NCBI RefSeq assembly: GCF_029392895.1
Contig: NZ_CP114200.1
Span: forward strand, 7,446,501 to 7,510,500
Direction: 5' to 3'
From: Streptomyces sp. 71268
GTDB lineage: Bacteria > Actinomycetota > Actinomycetes > Streptomycetales > Streptomycetaceae
DNA length: 64,000 nucleotides
This document shows, one piece after another, positions 17,500 through 26,841 of this stretch. The notes under the pieces are model-generated. The model was not told where the DNA came from. It worked only from the letters and a program-made list of their open reading frames with translations, and made no database searches. The position numbers and the translations under genes are program-made. Each line of letters starts with the position of its first letter. Position 1 is the first letter of the stretch.

Positions 17500-19239
17500 A
17501 TGGAGCCGCAGACCGCACCGGAGGCCCCGTACGTGCTGCGTATGACGGGCATCCGCAAGACGTTTCCCGGCGTGGTCGCGCTCGACGGCGTCGACTTCGA
17601 CCTCCGTGCCGGCGAGGTCCACGTGCTGCTCGGCGAGAACGGAGCGGGCAAGAGCACGCTGATCAAGACCCTGTCCGGCGCGCACCGCCCCGACGCGGGG
17701 CAGATCGTGATGGACGGCGCGCCGGTGCGGCTGAGCGGACCGAGGGACGCGGAGCGGCTCGGCATCGCCACCATCTACCAGGAACTGACCCAGGTGCCGG
17801 AACTGAGCGTGGCCGAGAACCTCTTCCTCGGCCGCCCGCCGCGCCGCCTCGGCCTCGTCGACCGCCGGCGCATGGTGGCGGACGCCGCCCGACTCCTGGA
17901 ACGCGTCGGGGTGCGCGTCGACCCCCGGACCCGGATGCGCGACCTGGGCATAGCCCACCGCCAACTGGTGGAGATCGCGCGGGCACTCGGCCGCGACGCC
18001 CGCGTACTGGTCATGGACGAGCCGACCGCGGCGCTCACCGGGGCCGAGGTCGACCGGCTCTTCCACCGGGTGCGCGCGCTGCGCGCGGACGGCGTCGCCG
18101 TCGTCTTCATCACCCACCACCTGGAGGAGATCGCCGCCATCGGCGACCGCGTCACCGTGCTGCGCGACGGACGCAGCGTCACCCGGGTCCCGGCCGACAC
18201 CGACCGGGACACCCTGGTCCGCCTGATGGTGGGGCGCGCCGTCGAGGCGCAGTACCCGCGCGCGAGTCAGGCCCCCGACCCGAGGGGCCGGCCGCTGCTC
18301 AGCGTCGCCGGCCTCACCCGGAGCGGCGGCTTCCACGACGTGAGCTTCGAGGTGCGGGCCGGCGAGGTGGTGGCGCTGGCCGGGCTCGTCGGCGCGGGGC
18401 GTACCGAGGTGGTGCGGGCCGTCTTCGGCGCCGACCCGTACGACGCGGGCAGCGTCACGGTGCTCGGCCGGCGGCTGCCGCCGCGCGACGTCGGCGCCGC
18501 GCTGCGCGCCGGCATCGGCCTGGTGCCCGAGGACCGCAAGGGGCAGGGGCTGCTCCTCGACGCCTCGGTGGCGGACAACCTGGGCCTGGTCACGCTGCGC
18601 GGCGCCACCCGCGCCGGCCTCGTGGACCGGGCGGCCCAGCGCGCGGCGGCGACCCGCGTCGCCGACCGGCTCGCGATCCGCACGGCCGGGCTCGACCGCC
18701 CCGTGCGCACGCTCTCGGGCGGCAACCAGCAGAAGGTCGTCATCGGCAAGTGGCTGCTCGCCGAGAGCAGGGTGCTCATCCTCGACGAGCCGACGCGCGG
18801 CATCGACGTGGCCGCCAAGGTCGAGATCTACCGCCTCGTCAACGAACTCACCGCTGCGGGCCGGGCCGTCCTCATGGTCTCCAGCGACCTGCCCGAGGTG
18901 CTGGGCATGAGCGACCGGGTGCTGGTCATGGCCCAGGGCCGGATCGCCGGCGAACTCGACGCGCGCGAGGCGACCCAGGACGCCGTCATGGCCCTGGCCG
19001 TGGGCGCCGACGCCACGCCCGGCCCCACCAACCCGACGGGCCCAGTCAACCCAGCCAACCCGACCGACACCGGCCGGGCCAACCCGGCGGAGCCAGCCAG
19101 GCCCGGTGTGCCAGCCAAACCCAGTGTGCCAGCCGAGCCCGGTGAGGCCCGCGAGTCCGGCGGGCCAACCAGCACCGGCAGGCCCGAGAAGACCGACGAG
19201 ACCGACGAGACCAACAGGGGGGACTCCGATGGCCGCTGA
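17500..19239 (+). CDS. Ribose-type sugar ABC transporter, double ATPase subunit (RbsA-like)
   Basis: The 579-residue protein has two ABC domains. The first (about 10-240) has Walker A GENGAGKST, the signature region and Walker B VLVMDEPTAAL. The second (about 265-495) has the degenerate Walker A GLVGAGRTE expected for RbsA/MglA-type proteins, the signature LSGGNQQK and VLILDEPTRGID. The ATG is preceded by GAAGGGAGG. The C-terminal tail of about 75 residues (from about 19010) is an unusual Pro/Thr/Asn/Glu-rich low-complexity sequence built from NPT/NPA-like and KPSVPAEP-like repeats. The gene overlaps the next one by 11 bases, so the two are translated together. Import of ribose or another pentose is inferred from the neighbours. 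Confidence 0.93.
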   Translation: MEPQTAPEAPYVLRMTGIRKTFPGVVALDGVDFDLRAGEVHVLLGENGAGKSTLIKTLSGAHRPDAGQIVMDGAPVRLSGPRDAERLGIATIYQELTQVPELSVAENLFLGRPPRRLGLVDRRRMVADAARLLERVGVRVDPRTRMRDLGIAHRQLVEIARALGRDARVLVMDEPTAALTGAEVDRLFHRVRALRADGVAVVFITHHLEEIAAIGDRVTVLRDGRSVTRVPADTDRDTLVRLMVGRAVEAQYPRASQAPDPRGRPLLSVAGLTRSGGFHDVSFEVRAGEVVALAGLVGAGRTEVVRAVFGADPYDAGSVTVLGRRLPPRDVGAALRAGIGLVPEDRKGQGLLLDASVADNLGLVTLRGATRAGLVDRAAQRAAATRVADRLAIRTAGLDRPVRTLSGGNQQKVVIGKWLLAESRVLILDEPTRGIDVAAKVEIYRLVNELTAAGRAVLMVSSDLPEVLGMSDRVLVMAQGRIAGELDAREATQDAVMALAVGADATPGPTNPTGPVNPANPTDTGRANPAEPARPGVPAKPSVPAEPGEARESGGPTSTGRPEKTDETDETNRGDSDGR

Positions 19240-21187
19240 CACGGGGTACGGGGCCGAAGCGGCGGGGGCGCGCGCCGGGGCTGAGCGCGCGGTCCGGCTG
19301 CTGCTCGACAACGGCGCGCTGACCGCCCTGGTCGTACTGGTCGCCGCGCTGTCGCTGCTGTCCGGCGACTTCCTCACCGCCGAGAACCTGCGCAACGTGG
19401 GTGTCCAGGCGGCCGTCACGGCCGTTCTCGCCTTCGGCGTCACCTTCGTCATCGTCACCGCCGGCATCGACCTGTCGGTCGGCTCGGTGGCCGCGCTGTC
19501 GGCGATCGTGCTGGCCTGGACCGCGACCACGCACGGGTTGCCCGTGTGGCTGGCCGTGCTGTTCGCCCTCGCCACCGGCGTCGGCTGCGGGCTGGTCAGC
19601 GGGGCGCTGATCGCCTTCGGCAAGCTGCCGCCGTTCATCGCCACGCTCGCGATGCTCTCCATCGCCCGTGGCCTGTCACTGGTCGTCTCGCAGGGCAGCC
19701 CCATCGAACTGCCCGACCCGCTCAGCACGCTCGGCGACACCCTCGGCGGCTGGCTGCCGGTGCCCGTACTCGTCATGCTCGTCGCGAGCCTGCTCACCGC
19801 CGGCGTGCTCGGCCGCACGTACACCGGCCGGGCCATGTACGCCATCGGCGGCAACGAGGAGGCGGCCCACCTCTCGGGGGTCCGGGTACGGCGTCACAAG
19901 ATCGTCGCGTACGTCCTGAGCGGTGCCCTCGCCGCCGTCGCCGGCGTGCTGCTGGCCGCGCGGCTCTCGTCCGCCCAGCCGCAGGCCGGCGACGGGTACG
20001 AACTCGACGCGATCGCCGCCGTCGTCATCGGCGGCGCCAGCCTCGCCGGCGGCGTCGGCAAGGCGTCCGGCACCCTGATCGGCGCGCTGATCCTCGCCGT
20101 GCTCCGCAACGGGCTCAACCTCCTTGAGGTCTCCACGTTCTGGCAGCAGGTCGTCATCGGCGCGGTCATCGCGCTGGCCGTCCTCCTGGACACCGCGCGC
20201 CGGCGCGCCGGGTCCCGACCCGCCGCGCCCGGCGCCGTGGGCGGCGGCCAGGGGCCGCGCCGCCGCTGGCTGACCGGCGCGCCGCTCCGGCTCGGGGTGG
20301 CCGCCGTGGTGGTCGCGGCCGTGGTCGTCGGCGCCGCGCTGTGTGACCCCGAGTCGGGCGGCGGCACCAAGGTCGGCCTGTCGCTGTCCACCCTCAACAA
20401 CCCGTTCTTCGTCCAGCTCAAGGCGGGCGCGCAGGAGGAGGCCGAGGCCGCCGGTGTGCGGCTCCAGGTCACCGACGCGCAGAACGACGCCTCCCAACAG
20501 GCCAACCACGTACAGAACTTCGTCAGCAAGCAGATGGACGCGATCGTCGTCAACCCGGTGGACTCGCAGGCGGCGGGCCCCGCGGTCAAGGGGGCCGTGG
20601 CGCGCGGCGTCCCCGTGGTGGCCGCCGACCGGGGCGTGACCGGGGCGCCCGCACTGACCCTCGTCGCCTCCGACAACGTGGGCGGCGGCCGGCTCGCCGC
20701 GCGCGAGCTGGCCCGCCGGCTCGGCGGCCGGGGCACCGTCGTCGTCCTCCAGGGCACCCCGGGGACCTCCGCGGCCCGCGAACGCGGCAAGGGCTTCGCC
20801 GAAGGCATCGCCGCCCACCCCGGCATCAGGGTCGTCGGCCGGCAGTCCGCCGACTTCGACCGCGCCAAGGGGCTGGACGTGACCACCAACCTGCTCCAGT
20901 CACACCCCGGCGTCGACGGCGTCTTCGCCGAGAACGACGAGATGGCGCTCGGTGCCGTCAAGGCCCTGGGCGCCAGGGCCGGCACGTCCGTCCAGGTCGT
21001 GGGCTTCGACGGCACCCCCGAGGCGCTGCGAGCGGTACGCGGCGGCACGCTCGCCGCCACCGTCGCCCAGCAACCGCGCGAACTGGGCCGGCTCGCGGTG
21101 CGCGACGCCATCCGACTCGCCCGGGGCGAGAGCCCACGTCGTACGGTCAAGGTGCCGGTGAAGGTGGTCGCCGCGCGCCCGCGCTGA
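19229..21187 (+). CDS. Fused ribose-type ABC permease and substrate-binding protein (RbsC-RbsB)
   Basis: The 652-residue protein joins two subunits that are normally separate. Residues about 1-325 are the RbsC-type permease with about ten helices and the conserved FVIVTAGIDLSVGSV motif, GKLPPFIATLAMLSIARG and AVVIGGASLAGGVGK. A basic linker and one further helix (LGVAAVVVAAVVVGAALC, about 350-372) then lead to a RbsB-type binding domain beginning KVGLSLSTLNNPFFVQLKAG, with VVNPVDSQ, DRGVTG and VFAENDEMALGA, as in ribose-binding proteins. The extra helix tethers the binding domain outside, replacing a lipoprotein anchor. GGGGGGA precedes ATG 19229. No separate binding protein or LacI-type regulator is present here. 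Confidence 0.93.
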   Translation: MAADTGYGAEAAGARAGAERAVRLLLDNGALTALVVLVAALSLLSGDFLTAENLRNVGVQAAVTAVLAFGVTFVIVTAGIDLSVGSVAALSAIVLAWTATTHGLPVWLAVLFALATGVGCGLVSGALIAFGKLPPFIATLAMLSIARGLSLVVSQGSPIELPDPLSTLGDTLGGWLPVPVLVMLVASLLTAGVLGRTYTGRAMYAIGGNEEAAHLSGVRVRRHKIVAYVLSGALAAVAGVLLAARLSSAQPQAGDGYELDAIAAVVIGGASLAGGVGKASGTLIGALILAVLRNGLNLLEVSTFWQQVVIGAVIALAVLLDTARRRAGSRPAAPGAVGGGQGPRRRWLTGAPLRLGVAAVVVAAVVVGAALCDPESGGGTKVGLSLSTLNNPFFVQLKAGAQEEAEAAGVRLQVTDAQNDASQQANHVQNFVSKQMDAIVVNPVDSQAAGPAVKGAVARGVPVVAADRGVTGAPALTLVASDNVGGGRLAARELARRLGGRGTVVVLQGTPGTSAARERGKGFAEGIAAHPGIRVVGRQSADFDRAKGLDVTTNLLQSHPGVDGVFAENDEMALGAVKALGARAGTSVQVVGFDGTPEALRAVRGGTLAATVAQQPRELGRLAVRDAIRLARGESPRRTVKVPVKVVAARPR

Positions 21188-21250
21188 CCGGGCGCGGCGG
21201 CCGCCGGTGGACGCAGCGACGAGGCCCGCGAGGGCGGACAAGGACGTGAC

Positions 21251-22180
21251 GTGCTGACGGAAGGCCATGACCTCCATGACCTGGTGGTCGTCGGGTCGGC
21301 CAACGCCGACCTGGTGATCGGCGTACGGCGACGGCCCGCGGCGGGGGAGACCGTCCTCGGCTCCGACCTGGCCACCTATCCGGGCGGCAAGGGAGGCAAC
21401 CAGGCCGTGGCCGCCGCCCGCCTCGGCGCGCGTACCGCGCTGCTCGCCCGGGTCGGTGACGACGCGCACGGCCGCCTGTTGCTCGACACCCAGCGCGCGG
21501 CGGGTGTGGACACGGGTGCGGTGCTGGTGGGTGGCGCCCCCACCGGTGTCGCGCTGATCACCGTCGACCCCTCGGGCGACAACAGCATCGTCGTCTCGCC
21601 CGGCGCCAACGCCCGCCTGACGCCGACCGACATCGAGGCGGCGGCGCCCCTGCTGGCCGCGGCCCGGGTGGTCTCGCTCCAGTTGGAGATCCCGCTGGAG
21701 ACGGTCGCGGCGGCGGTACGGGCCGTCGGCCCGGGCACCCGGGTGGTGCTCAACCCGTCGCCGCCCGCACCGCTGCCGCCCGACGTGCTGGCCGCCTGCG
21801 ACCCGCTGGTCGTCAACGAGCACGAGGCGCGCTCGCTGCTCGACGGTGACCCGGCGGGAGCGGGAGACGACCCGGCGGCCTGGGCGGCGGCCCTCCTCGG
21901 TCGCGGTTCGCGCTCCGTGGTCATCACGCTGGGCCCGGCCGGCGCCCTCGCCGCCGACCGGCGAGGGCGGACCCGGGTGCCCGGCGTCCCGGTCGACGCG
22001 GTGGACACCACGGGCGCGGGCGACGCCTTCACCGGCGCCCTGGCCTGGCGCCTCGGCGCGGGCGACGACCTGGCGACGGCGGTGCGGTACGCCGTGCGGG
22101 TGGGCGCGGCGGCCGTCACCAGACCGGGCGCCCAACAGTCCTACCCCACCGCCGCCGAGGTCGACGCACTGCCCAGTTAG
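21251..22180 (+). CDS. rbsK: Ribokinase (PfkB family)
   Basis: The 309-residue cytoplasmic kinase shows the ribokinase signatures: VVVGSANADLVIGV at the N-terminus, the sugar-binding GGKGGNQAVAAARLGA, VLNPSPPAPLP, and the C-terminal ATP/catalytic motif DTTGAGDAFTGAL with the catalytic Asp. It phosphorylates D-ribose taken up by the fused transporter 63 bases upstream. The start is GTG 21251 with an AAGGA-type site; the exact start is not critical because the first conserved strand follows about ten residues later. The three genes form one catabolic operon without D-ribose pyranase or the repressor. Confidence 0.92.
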   Translation: MLTEGHDLHDLVVVGSANADLVIGVRRRPAAGETVLGSDLATYPGGKGGNQAVAAARLGARTALLARVGDDAHGRLLLDTQRAAGVDTGAVLVGGAPTGVALITVDPSGDNSIVVSPGANARLTPTDIEAAAPLLAAARVVSLQLEIPLETVAAAVRAVGPGTRVVLNPSPPAPLPPDVLAACDPLVVNEHEARSLLDGDPAGAGDDPAAWAAALLGRGSRSVVITLGPAGALAADRRGRTRVPGVPVDAVDTTGAGDAFTGALAWRLGAGDDLATAVRYAVRVGAAAVTRPGAQQSYPTAAEVDALPS

Positions 22181-22222
22181 CCCCGAGCCACCCGCGGCCC
22201 GCCCCCAGCGCCGGCGCCGAGG

Positions 22223-23161
22223 TCAGGGGTGGTGGGTGACAGCGGCCCGGGCGGACTCGTCGACGTGCAGGGCGAAGACGTCGGGGCGGGCGTAGTGGCC
22301 GGTGGCGTCGAAGTCGAAGCGGGCCCGGGCCAGGTCGTCCAGGTCCAGCGTGGCCGTCAGGATGCCCTCGCCGTCGCGCAGCGGGCCGGCCAGCACCTCA
22401 CCGAGCGGGGAGACGATGACCGAGCCGCCGTCGATCAGGACCGTGTCCGGCGCGTCGCCCTGCACCGGGTGGAGGTCGGCCGGCAGGGCGTCGCGGCGCA
22501 GGTACTGGTTGGCGCTCAGCACGAAGCAGCGCCCCTCCACGGCGACGTGCCGCATCGTGGCCTGCCAGGCGTCGCGGTCATCGACGGTCGGCGCGCACCA
22601 CAGGTCCACTCCCTTCGCGTACATCGCCGTACGGAACAGCGGCATGTAGTTCTCCCAGCAGATGGCCGCGCCCAGCCGGCCGGCGCCGGTGTCGACGACG
22701 GGGAGGGTCGAGCCGTCGCCCTGGCCCCACAGACAGCGCTCGGCGGCGGTCGGCATCAGCTTGCGGTGGAGGCCGAGGTAGCCGTCGGGGCCGAAGAAGA
22801 GCGCGACGCAGTACAGCGTGCCCCCCTGGCGCTCGATCGCGCCCACCACGGCGTGGCAGCCGAGTTCCCGGGTGACGGCGGCCAGGGCCGCCACCTCGGG
22901 GCCCGGGACCTCGATGGCCGCGGCGTGGTAGCGGCGGAAGAGGTCGCGCCCCTGCGGGGTGCGGCTGCCGACCGGGACGCCGAAGTCCAGGCCCTTGGGG
23001 TAGCCCCCGACGAACGCCTCGGGGAAGACGACGACCTCCGCGCCCCGCCGGCCGACGGCCTCGCGCAGGAGTTCGTCGGCCCGGGCCAGCGCGGCGGGGG
23101 TGTCGAAGAGGGGGGCCGCCGCCTGGACGACGGCGGCGGTCACGGTACGAGCAGGTGTCAT
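22223..23161 (-). CDS. Nitrilase-family carbon-nitrogen hydrolase
   Basis: The 312-residue enzyme has the Glu-Lys-Cys triad of the nitrilase superfamily: [21 protein letters not shown], and [12 protein letters not shown] with the nucleophilic Cys. The [11 protein letters not shown] sequence and the [15 protein letters not shown] loop are those of true nitrilases rather than amidases, so conversion of a nitrile to a carboxylic acid and ammonia is likely. It starts at ATG 23161, six bases after TACCGT, which fits a leaderless message. It is divergent from the PLP enzyme gene with a 169-base gap. The substrate is unknown; plant-type indole nitriles, cyanide or arylacetonitriles are all possible. 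Confidence 0.9.
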   Translation of the reverse strand: MTPARTVTAAVVQAAAPLFDTPAALARADELLREAVGRRGAEVVVFPEAFVGGYPKGLDFGVPVGSRTPQGRDLFRRYHAAAIEVPGPEVAALAAVTRELGCHAVVGAIERQGGTLYCVALFFGPDGYLGLHRKLMPTAAERCLWGQGDGSTLPVVDTGAGRLGAAICWENYMPLFRTAMYAKGVDLWCAPTVDDRDAWQATMRHVAVEGRCFVLSANQYLRRDALPADLHPVQGDAPDTVLIDGGSVIVSPLGEVLAGPLRDGEGILTATLDLDDLARARFDFDATGHYARPDVFALHVDESARAAVTHHP

Positions 23162-23330
23162 GCCGCGACGGTAGGAACCCGCGACTCGTCCGGCAACACC
23201 GCGCCGCCGCCCCGGCCCGGTACGTTCGCCGGTGGCCCAACCACCGTCCGCCGCACCACACATCCTTCACCGACCCCGGCGAACCCCATCCGACACCGCG
23301 CCGGGGCCACGCGCCCTAGGCTCGGGCGGC

Positions 23331-24557
23331 GTGACCCTTCTCAGCACGCTGGCCACCGCCCAGCGCTCACTCGGTGACCCGGACATCAGCTATCCGCTGT
23401 GGCCCGCGCTGACCCGCGGCTGCCCCCGGACCAGCACCGACACCCTCTCCTATCCGGTCGACGTCGACTACGCGTACGAACGCGTGGACACCGCCCTGTT
23501 CGAGCCGGGGTACGCCGCGCGGCACGGCATCTCCCGGGGCGCGGGCATCGAGCGGTGGGCACCTCTGCTGCCGCCGCTGGACGCGCCCGGCCTCGGCGAA
23601 GGCGGCACCCCGCTCATCGAGTTGGCGCCCGGTGTCTACGTCAAGGACGAGGCGCGCAACCCCACGTGGAGCCACAAGGACCGGCTCAACCGCTGCACGA
23701 CCAGCGCGGCCGTGCGCGCCGGCGCCCCGGGTGTCGTGGTCGCCTCGTCCGGCAACCACGGCGCGGCGGCGGCGGCCTACGCGGCGCGGGCCGGGCTGCG
23801 CTGCGTGGTCTTCACCTCCACGGACACACCCCCGGCCGTGGACGCGTTCCTGCACGCGTACGGGGCGGTGGTGCTGCCGGTGCCGATCGACCGCCGGTGG
23901 CCGCTGGTCCGCGAGGTCGTCGAGCACTGCGGGCTGCACCCGGTCAGCAACCTGACGGCCACCCACACCGGGCACGCCTACGGCGCCGAGGGATACAAGA
24001 CCATCGCGTACGAGATCCACGCCGAACTCGGGGCCCCGGCCGCCGTCTTCGTGCCCACCGGTTACGGCGAGCTGCTCTACGGCGTGTGGAAGGGCTTCGC
24101 CGAACTCCAGCGCCTGGGCGTCACCGAATCCGTCCCGCGGATCTTCGCCTGCGAGCCGGCCGCCGGCGGCCCGTTGACCGCGGCGGCGCGCGCCGGGGTG
24201 CCCGCGACCACGGTGGAGGTGGGGGACACCGAGGCGTACGGCATCGACTGCTCCGTCGGCGGCTACCGCGGCGTCGTCGCGCTGCGCGCGAGCGACGGCC
24301 GGCCACTGCTGCTGACCGACGACGAGATGCGGGCGGCGCAAAGCGAGTTGGCCGCGGCGGGGTTGTGGGTCGAGCTGTCGGCGGCGGCCGGCCTGGCGGG
24401 GCTGCGACAGGTGGGCGACATCGAGGGGCCGGTGGTGTGCGTCTCCACCTCAAGCGGCTTCAAGGACACCTCCGTCGGCTCCCGGGTCAGCGAGCCGGTC
24501 GACCCCGCCTGGGACCAGGTCCGCCGCCGACTGCTCGCGGCCGGCATCGACGCCTGA
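23331..24557 (+). CDS. Threonine-synthase-like PLP enzyme (fold type II)
   Basis: The 408-residue protein has the pyridoxal-phosphate fold-II core: YVKDEARNPTWSHKDRLN with the Schiff-base Lys in SHKDR, the phosphate-contact loop SSGNHGAAAAAYAARAGL, and VPTGYGELLYGVWKG where the second phosphate loop lies. This resembles threonine synthases and their paralogues that carry out beta-replacement or elimination. The N-terminal part (YPLWPALTRGCP, a Cys-containing segment) also occurs in threonine-synthase-like proteins. GTG 23331 is preceded eight bases earlier by TAGGCT (23317-23322) without a ribosome site, so it is probably leaderless. The role is not clear: no hom or thrB neighbours are present. 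A shared role with the divergent nitrilase is only suggested by position. Confidence 0.85.
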   Translation: MTLLSTLATAQRSLGDPDISYPLWPALTRGCPRTSTDTLSYPVDVDYAYERVDTALFEPGYAARHGISRGAGIERWAPLLPPLDAPGLGEGGTPLIELAPGVYVKDEARNPTWSHKDRLNRCTTSAAVRAGAPGVVVASSGNHGAAAAAYAARAGLRCVVFTSTDTPPAVDAFLHAYGAVVLPVPIDRRWPLVREVVEHCGLHPVSNLTATHTGHAYGAEGYKTIAYEIHAELGAPAAVFVPTGYGELLYGVWKGFAELQRLGVTESVPRIFACEPAAGGPLTAAARAGVPATTVEVGDTEAYGIDCSVGGYRGVVALRASDGRPLLLTDDEMRAAQSELAAAGLWVELSAAAGLAGLRQVGDIEGPVVCVSTSSGFKDTSVGSRVSEPVDPAWDQVRRRLLAAGIDA

Positions 24558-24582
24558 GCCGGGCGCCGACCGGCCTGGGAAC

Positions 24583-24616
24583 CGCCCGCCCGCGCACCAG
24601 CGCGGACGGGCGGGCG
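24583..24616. terminator. Bidirectional terminator between convergent genes
   Basis: CGCCCGCCCG (24583-24592) pairs with CGGGCGGGCG (24607-24616), and the stem extends inward by a further CGC/GCG pairing with a two-base bulge. It lies between the stops at 24557 and 24631. Confidence 0.7.
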
Positions 24617-24630
24617 CCGACGCGCGGGGG

Positions 24631-25089
24631 TCAGCAGTTCTTGTAGTCGTAGCGGGTGGAGTTGTACGAGCAGGTGTCCACGCGGCTGCCGGAGGACTTC
24701 CGCAGCGTCGCCGTGTCCCGGTCGTTGTTCCACACGTACGCCCGACGGTTCTGGTACTTCGTGGACGCGCTGTCCTTGCCGCGCCCGGTGCGGACCGTCA
24801 CGGTCTTGCCGGCGCCCAGCGTGAACGTGCCGAAGGTGTACTTGTGCCGCGAGGCGTCGGTGAGCGTCCAGCCCCGGAGGTTCACGCCGCGGCTGGTCGA
24901 GTTCTTGATCTGCACGTACTCGGCGTTCAGGCTCCTGGTGGACCGGTCGTCCTTGCCGGGGCTGTCGTAGTAGATCTTGTGCAGGTGCACCGAGCCCACC
25001 GCCTGGGCCTGCGCGGGCAGCAGCGGAACCAGCACGGCCCCGGCGACAGCGGCGGCGCAGGCGGCGGTGCGTATGGAGAGCGTTGACAT
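24631..25089 (-). CDS. Secreted lamin-tail-domain protein
   Basis: The 152-residue precursor has a signal peptide (TAACAAAVAGAVLVPLLPAQ, cleavage near AQA). The mature part is one lamin-tail domain: HLHKIYYDSPGKD, EYVQIKNSTSRGVNLRGWTL and KYTFGTFTLGAGKTVTVRTG, ending with RRAYVWNNDRDTATLR. This Ig-like fold is common in short Streptomyces secreted proteins. Two Cys near the C-terminus (VDTCSYNS and the last residue of YKNC) could form a disulfide. ATG 25089 has AAGGAAG upstream. The role is unknown; surface or substrate binding is plausible. Confidence 0.9.
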   Translation of the reverse strand: MSTLSIRTAACAAAVAGAVLVPLLPAQAQAVGSVHLHKIYYDSPGKDDRSTRSLNAEYVQIKNSTSRGVNLRGWTLTDASRHKYTFGTFTLGAGKTVTVRTGRGKDSASTKYQNRRAYVWNNDRDTATLRKSSGSRVDTCSYNSTRYDYKNC

Positions 25090-25383
25090 CAGGACTTCCT
25101 TCGATCACGGCCGGGCACCCCCCTAGGTCCCCGGTGTGGTGATCACACTAAAGGCAGTTGGGGGAGAACCGGGCGATATCCGGGAAGTGCGATGCGGGCC
25201 GCCATCTCCTGATAAAGCGAAGGATGCGGCGGGCCCCGCCTACCACCGGTCACGGCGTGCCGCGCCTCCTCCGCACGGACGCCCATGCGGGTGCGTGACC
25301 GACACCTCGTCACCCTCTTCGCGTCGGCGGGCCGGAACACTCCCGCGCCAGCAGCGCCGAACGGCGAACCCGCAGACGCGTGT

Positions 25384-25410
25384 GCCCACCCTCCGCACCG
25401 GAGGGTGGGC
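25384..25410 (-). terminator. Terminator of the subtilase gene
   Basis: An 11-base stem (GCCCACCCTCC 25384-25394 with GGAGGGTGGGC 25400-25410) encloses the loop GCACC, 59 bases beyond the stop at 25470. The remaining gap back to the lamin-tail gene (25090-25383) shows no gene. Confidence 0.75.
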
Positions 25411-25469
25411 CACCCTGTCGCCGGGGTCCACCGGCCGCTCAGGGCCGCTGGACCGTTCCGCGCGGGGTG

Positions 25470-26639
25470 TTACAGGCCGGCCTTGAACAGCAGCCGGTTC
25501 GGGGTGCCGGTGACGTTGCCGGTGATCACGTCGGGCGTGGCGTTGCTGGTCACCCAACTGTTGATCGTGGCGGACGAGGCGTCACCGTTGTTGGCCTTGT
25601 AGAGCGCGGCGACGCCCGCCGCGTGCGGCGAGGCCATCGAGGTGCCGTTCATCGAGGTGCTGCCGCCGCCCATGCGGGCCGAGGTGATGGACACGCCGGG
25701 CGCGTACGTCTCCACGCAGCGGCCGTAGTTGCTGAAGGACGCCTTGCGGTCGGAGCTGTCCGACGCGGCGACGGTCAACACGCTCGCCGCGCTGGCTGGG
25801 GAGTAGTTGCACGCGTCCCGGTTGTCGTTGCCGGCGGCCACCGACAGGTGCACGCCGGAGTTGGCGAGGTTGGCGGCGGCCGTGTTCACCGCGGCCGAGT
25901 AACCGCCACCCAGCGAGGCGTTGGCGACCGCGGGCTTGGCCGCGTTGGCGCGTACCCAGTCGAACCCGGCGATGATGCCGGCGAAGGAGCCGCTACCGTC
26001 ACAGCCGAGCACCTTCACGCCGCGCAGCGCCACACCCTTGGCGACGCCGTAGGAGTTGCCCCCCACCGTGCCGCCGACGTGCGTGCCGTGGCCGTGACAG
26101 TCCTCACCGCTCCCGCCGACCGAGTTGTACACGTTCTGGGCCCGACCGCCGAAGTCCGCGTGGCGGCTGTCGAGGCCGGTGTCGATGATGTACGCGGTGA
26201 CGCCGGCACCGTCGCGGTTCCAGGTGTACGTGCTGTCCAGCGGGCGGTTGCGCTGGTCGATGCGGTCCAGGCCCCAGGTGGCGCCGTTCTGCGTGCCGCT
26301 CACGGTGGCCTTCTGGTTCTCCTCAATGGCCTGCACGGCCGGGTTGGCGCGCAACGCGCTCAACTGGCCGGCGGTGAGCTTGGCCGCGAAGCCGTTGAAG
26401 ACCTTCGAGTAGACGTACTGGGTGCTCAACCCCTTCGCCCTGGTGAGGCTCTTGGCCGTCACCCCGGACTTGAGGGTGACGATGTAGCTGCCCTGCACGG
26501 CCTGGCCGGGGGCCGCCTTCTGCACCGCGACCATCGGCGCGGACGGCTCGCTCGGGGCGGCGTTCGCCGCGCCCGTGGCCGCCGGGAACACGACCAGGGG
26601 AGTGGCGAGGAGCACCGCGGCAAGACGGGAACGCTTCAT
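25470..26639 (-). CDS. Secreted subtilisin-family (S8, proteinase-K-like) serine protease
   Basis: The 389-residue pre-pro-enzyme has a signal peptide (RLAAVLLATPLVVFPAATGA), an inhibitor_I9 propeptide (GSYIVTLKSGVTAKSL to LRANPAVQAIEEN) and an S8 domain from about residue 125. The catalytic residues are in AYIIDTGLDSRHADF (Asp), DCHGHGTHVGGTVGG (His) and NGTSMASPHAAGVAAL (Ser), and WGLDRIDQRNRPLD before the first motif is typical of the proteinase K subgroup. It matures outside the cell after propeptide removal. ATG 26639 is at the start of the signal peptide with GAAAGG upstream. A LuxR-type regulator is encoded divergently, with clustered heptamer sites between. Confidence 0.94.
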   Translation of the reverse strand: MKRSRLAAVLLATPLVVFPAATGAANAAPSEPSAPMVAVQKAAPGQAVQGSYIVTLKSGVTAKSLTRAKGLSTQYVYSKVFNGFAAKLTAGQLSALRANPAVQAIEENQKATVSGTQNGATWGLDRIDQRNRPLDSTYTWNRDGAGVTAYIIDTGLDSRHADFGGRAQNVYNSVGGSGEDCHGHGTHVGGTVGGNSYGVAKGVALRGVKVLGCDGSGSFAGIIAGFDWVRANAAKPAVANASLGGGYSAAVNTAAANLANSGVHLSVAAGNDNRDACNYSPASAASVLTVAASDSSDRKASFSNYGRCVETYAPGVSITSARMGGGSTSMNGTSMASPHAAGVAALYKANNGDASSATINSWVTSNATPDVITGNVTGTPNRLLFKAGL

Positions 26640-26841
26640 CGGGGAAAACCTTTCGTCTGCCGCCGGCGGCCCGTACAGGCACCGGCGGTGAGTCTGGCCG
26701 CGTCTTCGGGCCGCTGGTGGGCGGCAGCGCGCGGACAGCCCGAGCACGCGCCGGGCCAGCGGCGCGGGCGGAGCGGTGGGCGCGGGAAGACGCGGAGGGG
26801 CGGGGAGACCCCACCGACGGGGCGGGGTACCTCGTCGATCC

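Noticed and set aside
17248..19854. Frame of 868 codons on the minus strand across the ABC ATPase
   Set aside because: It is the shadow of RbsA- and RbsC-like genes that have all expected motifs.
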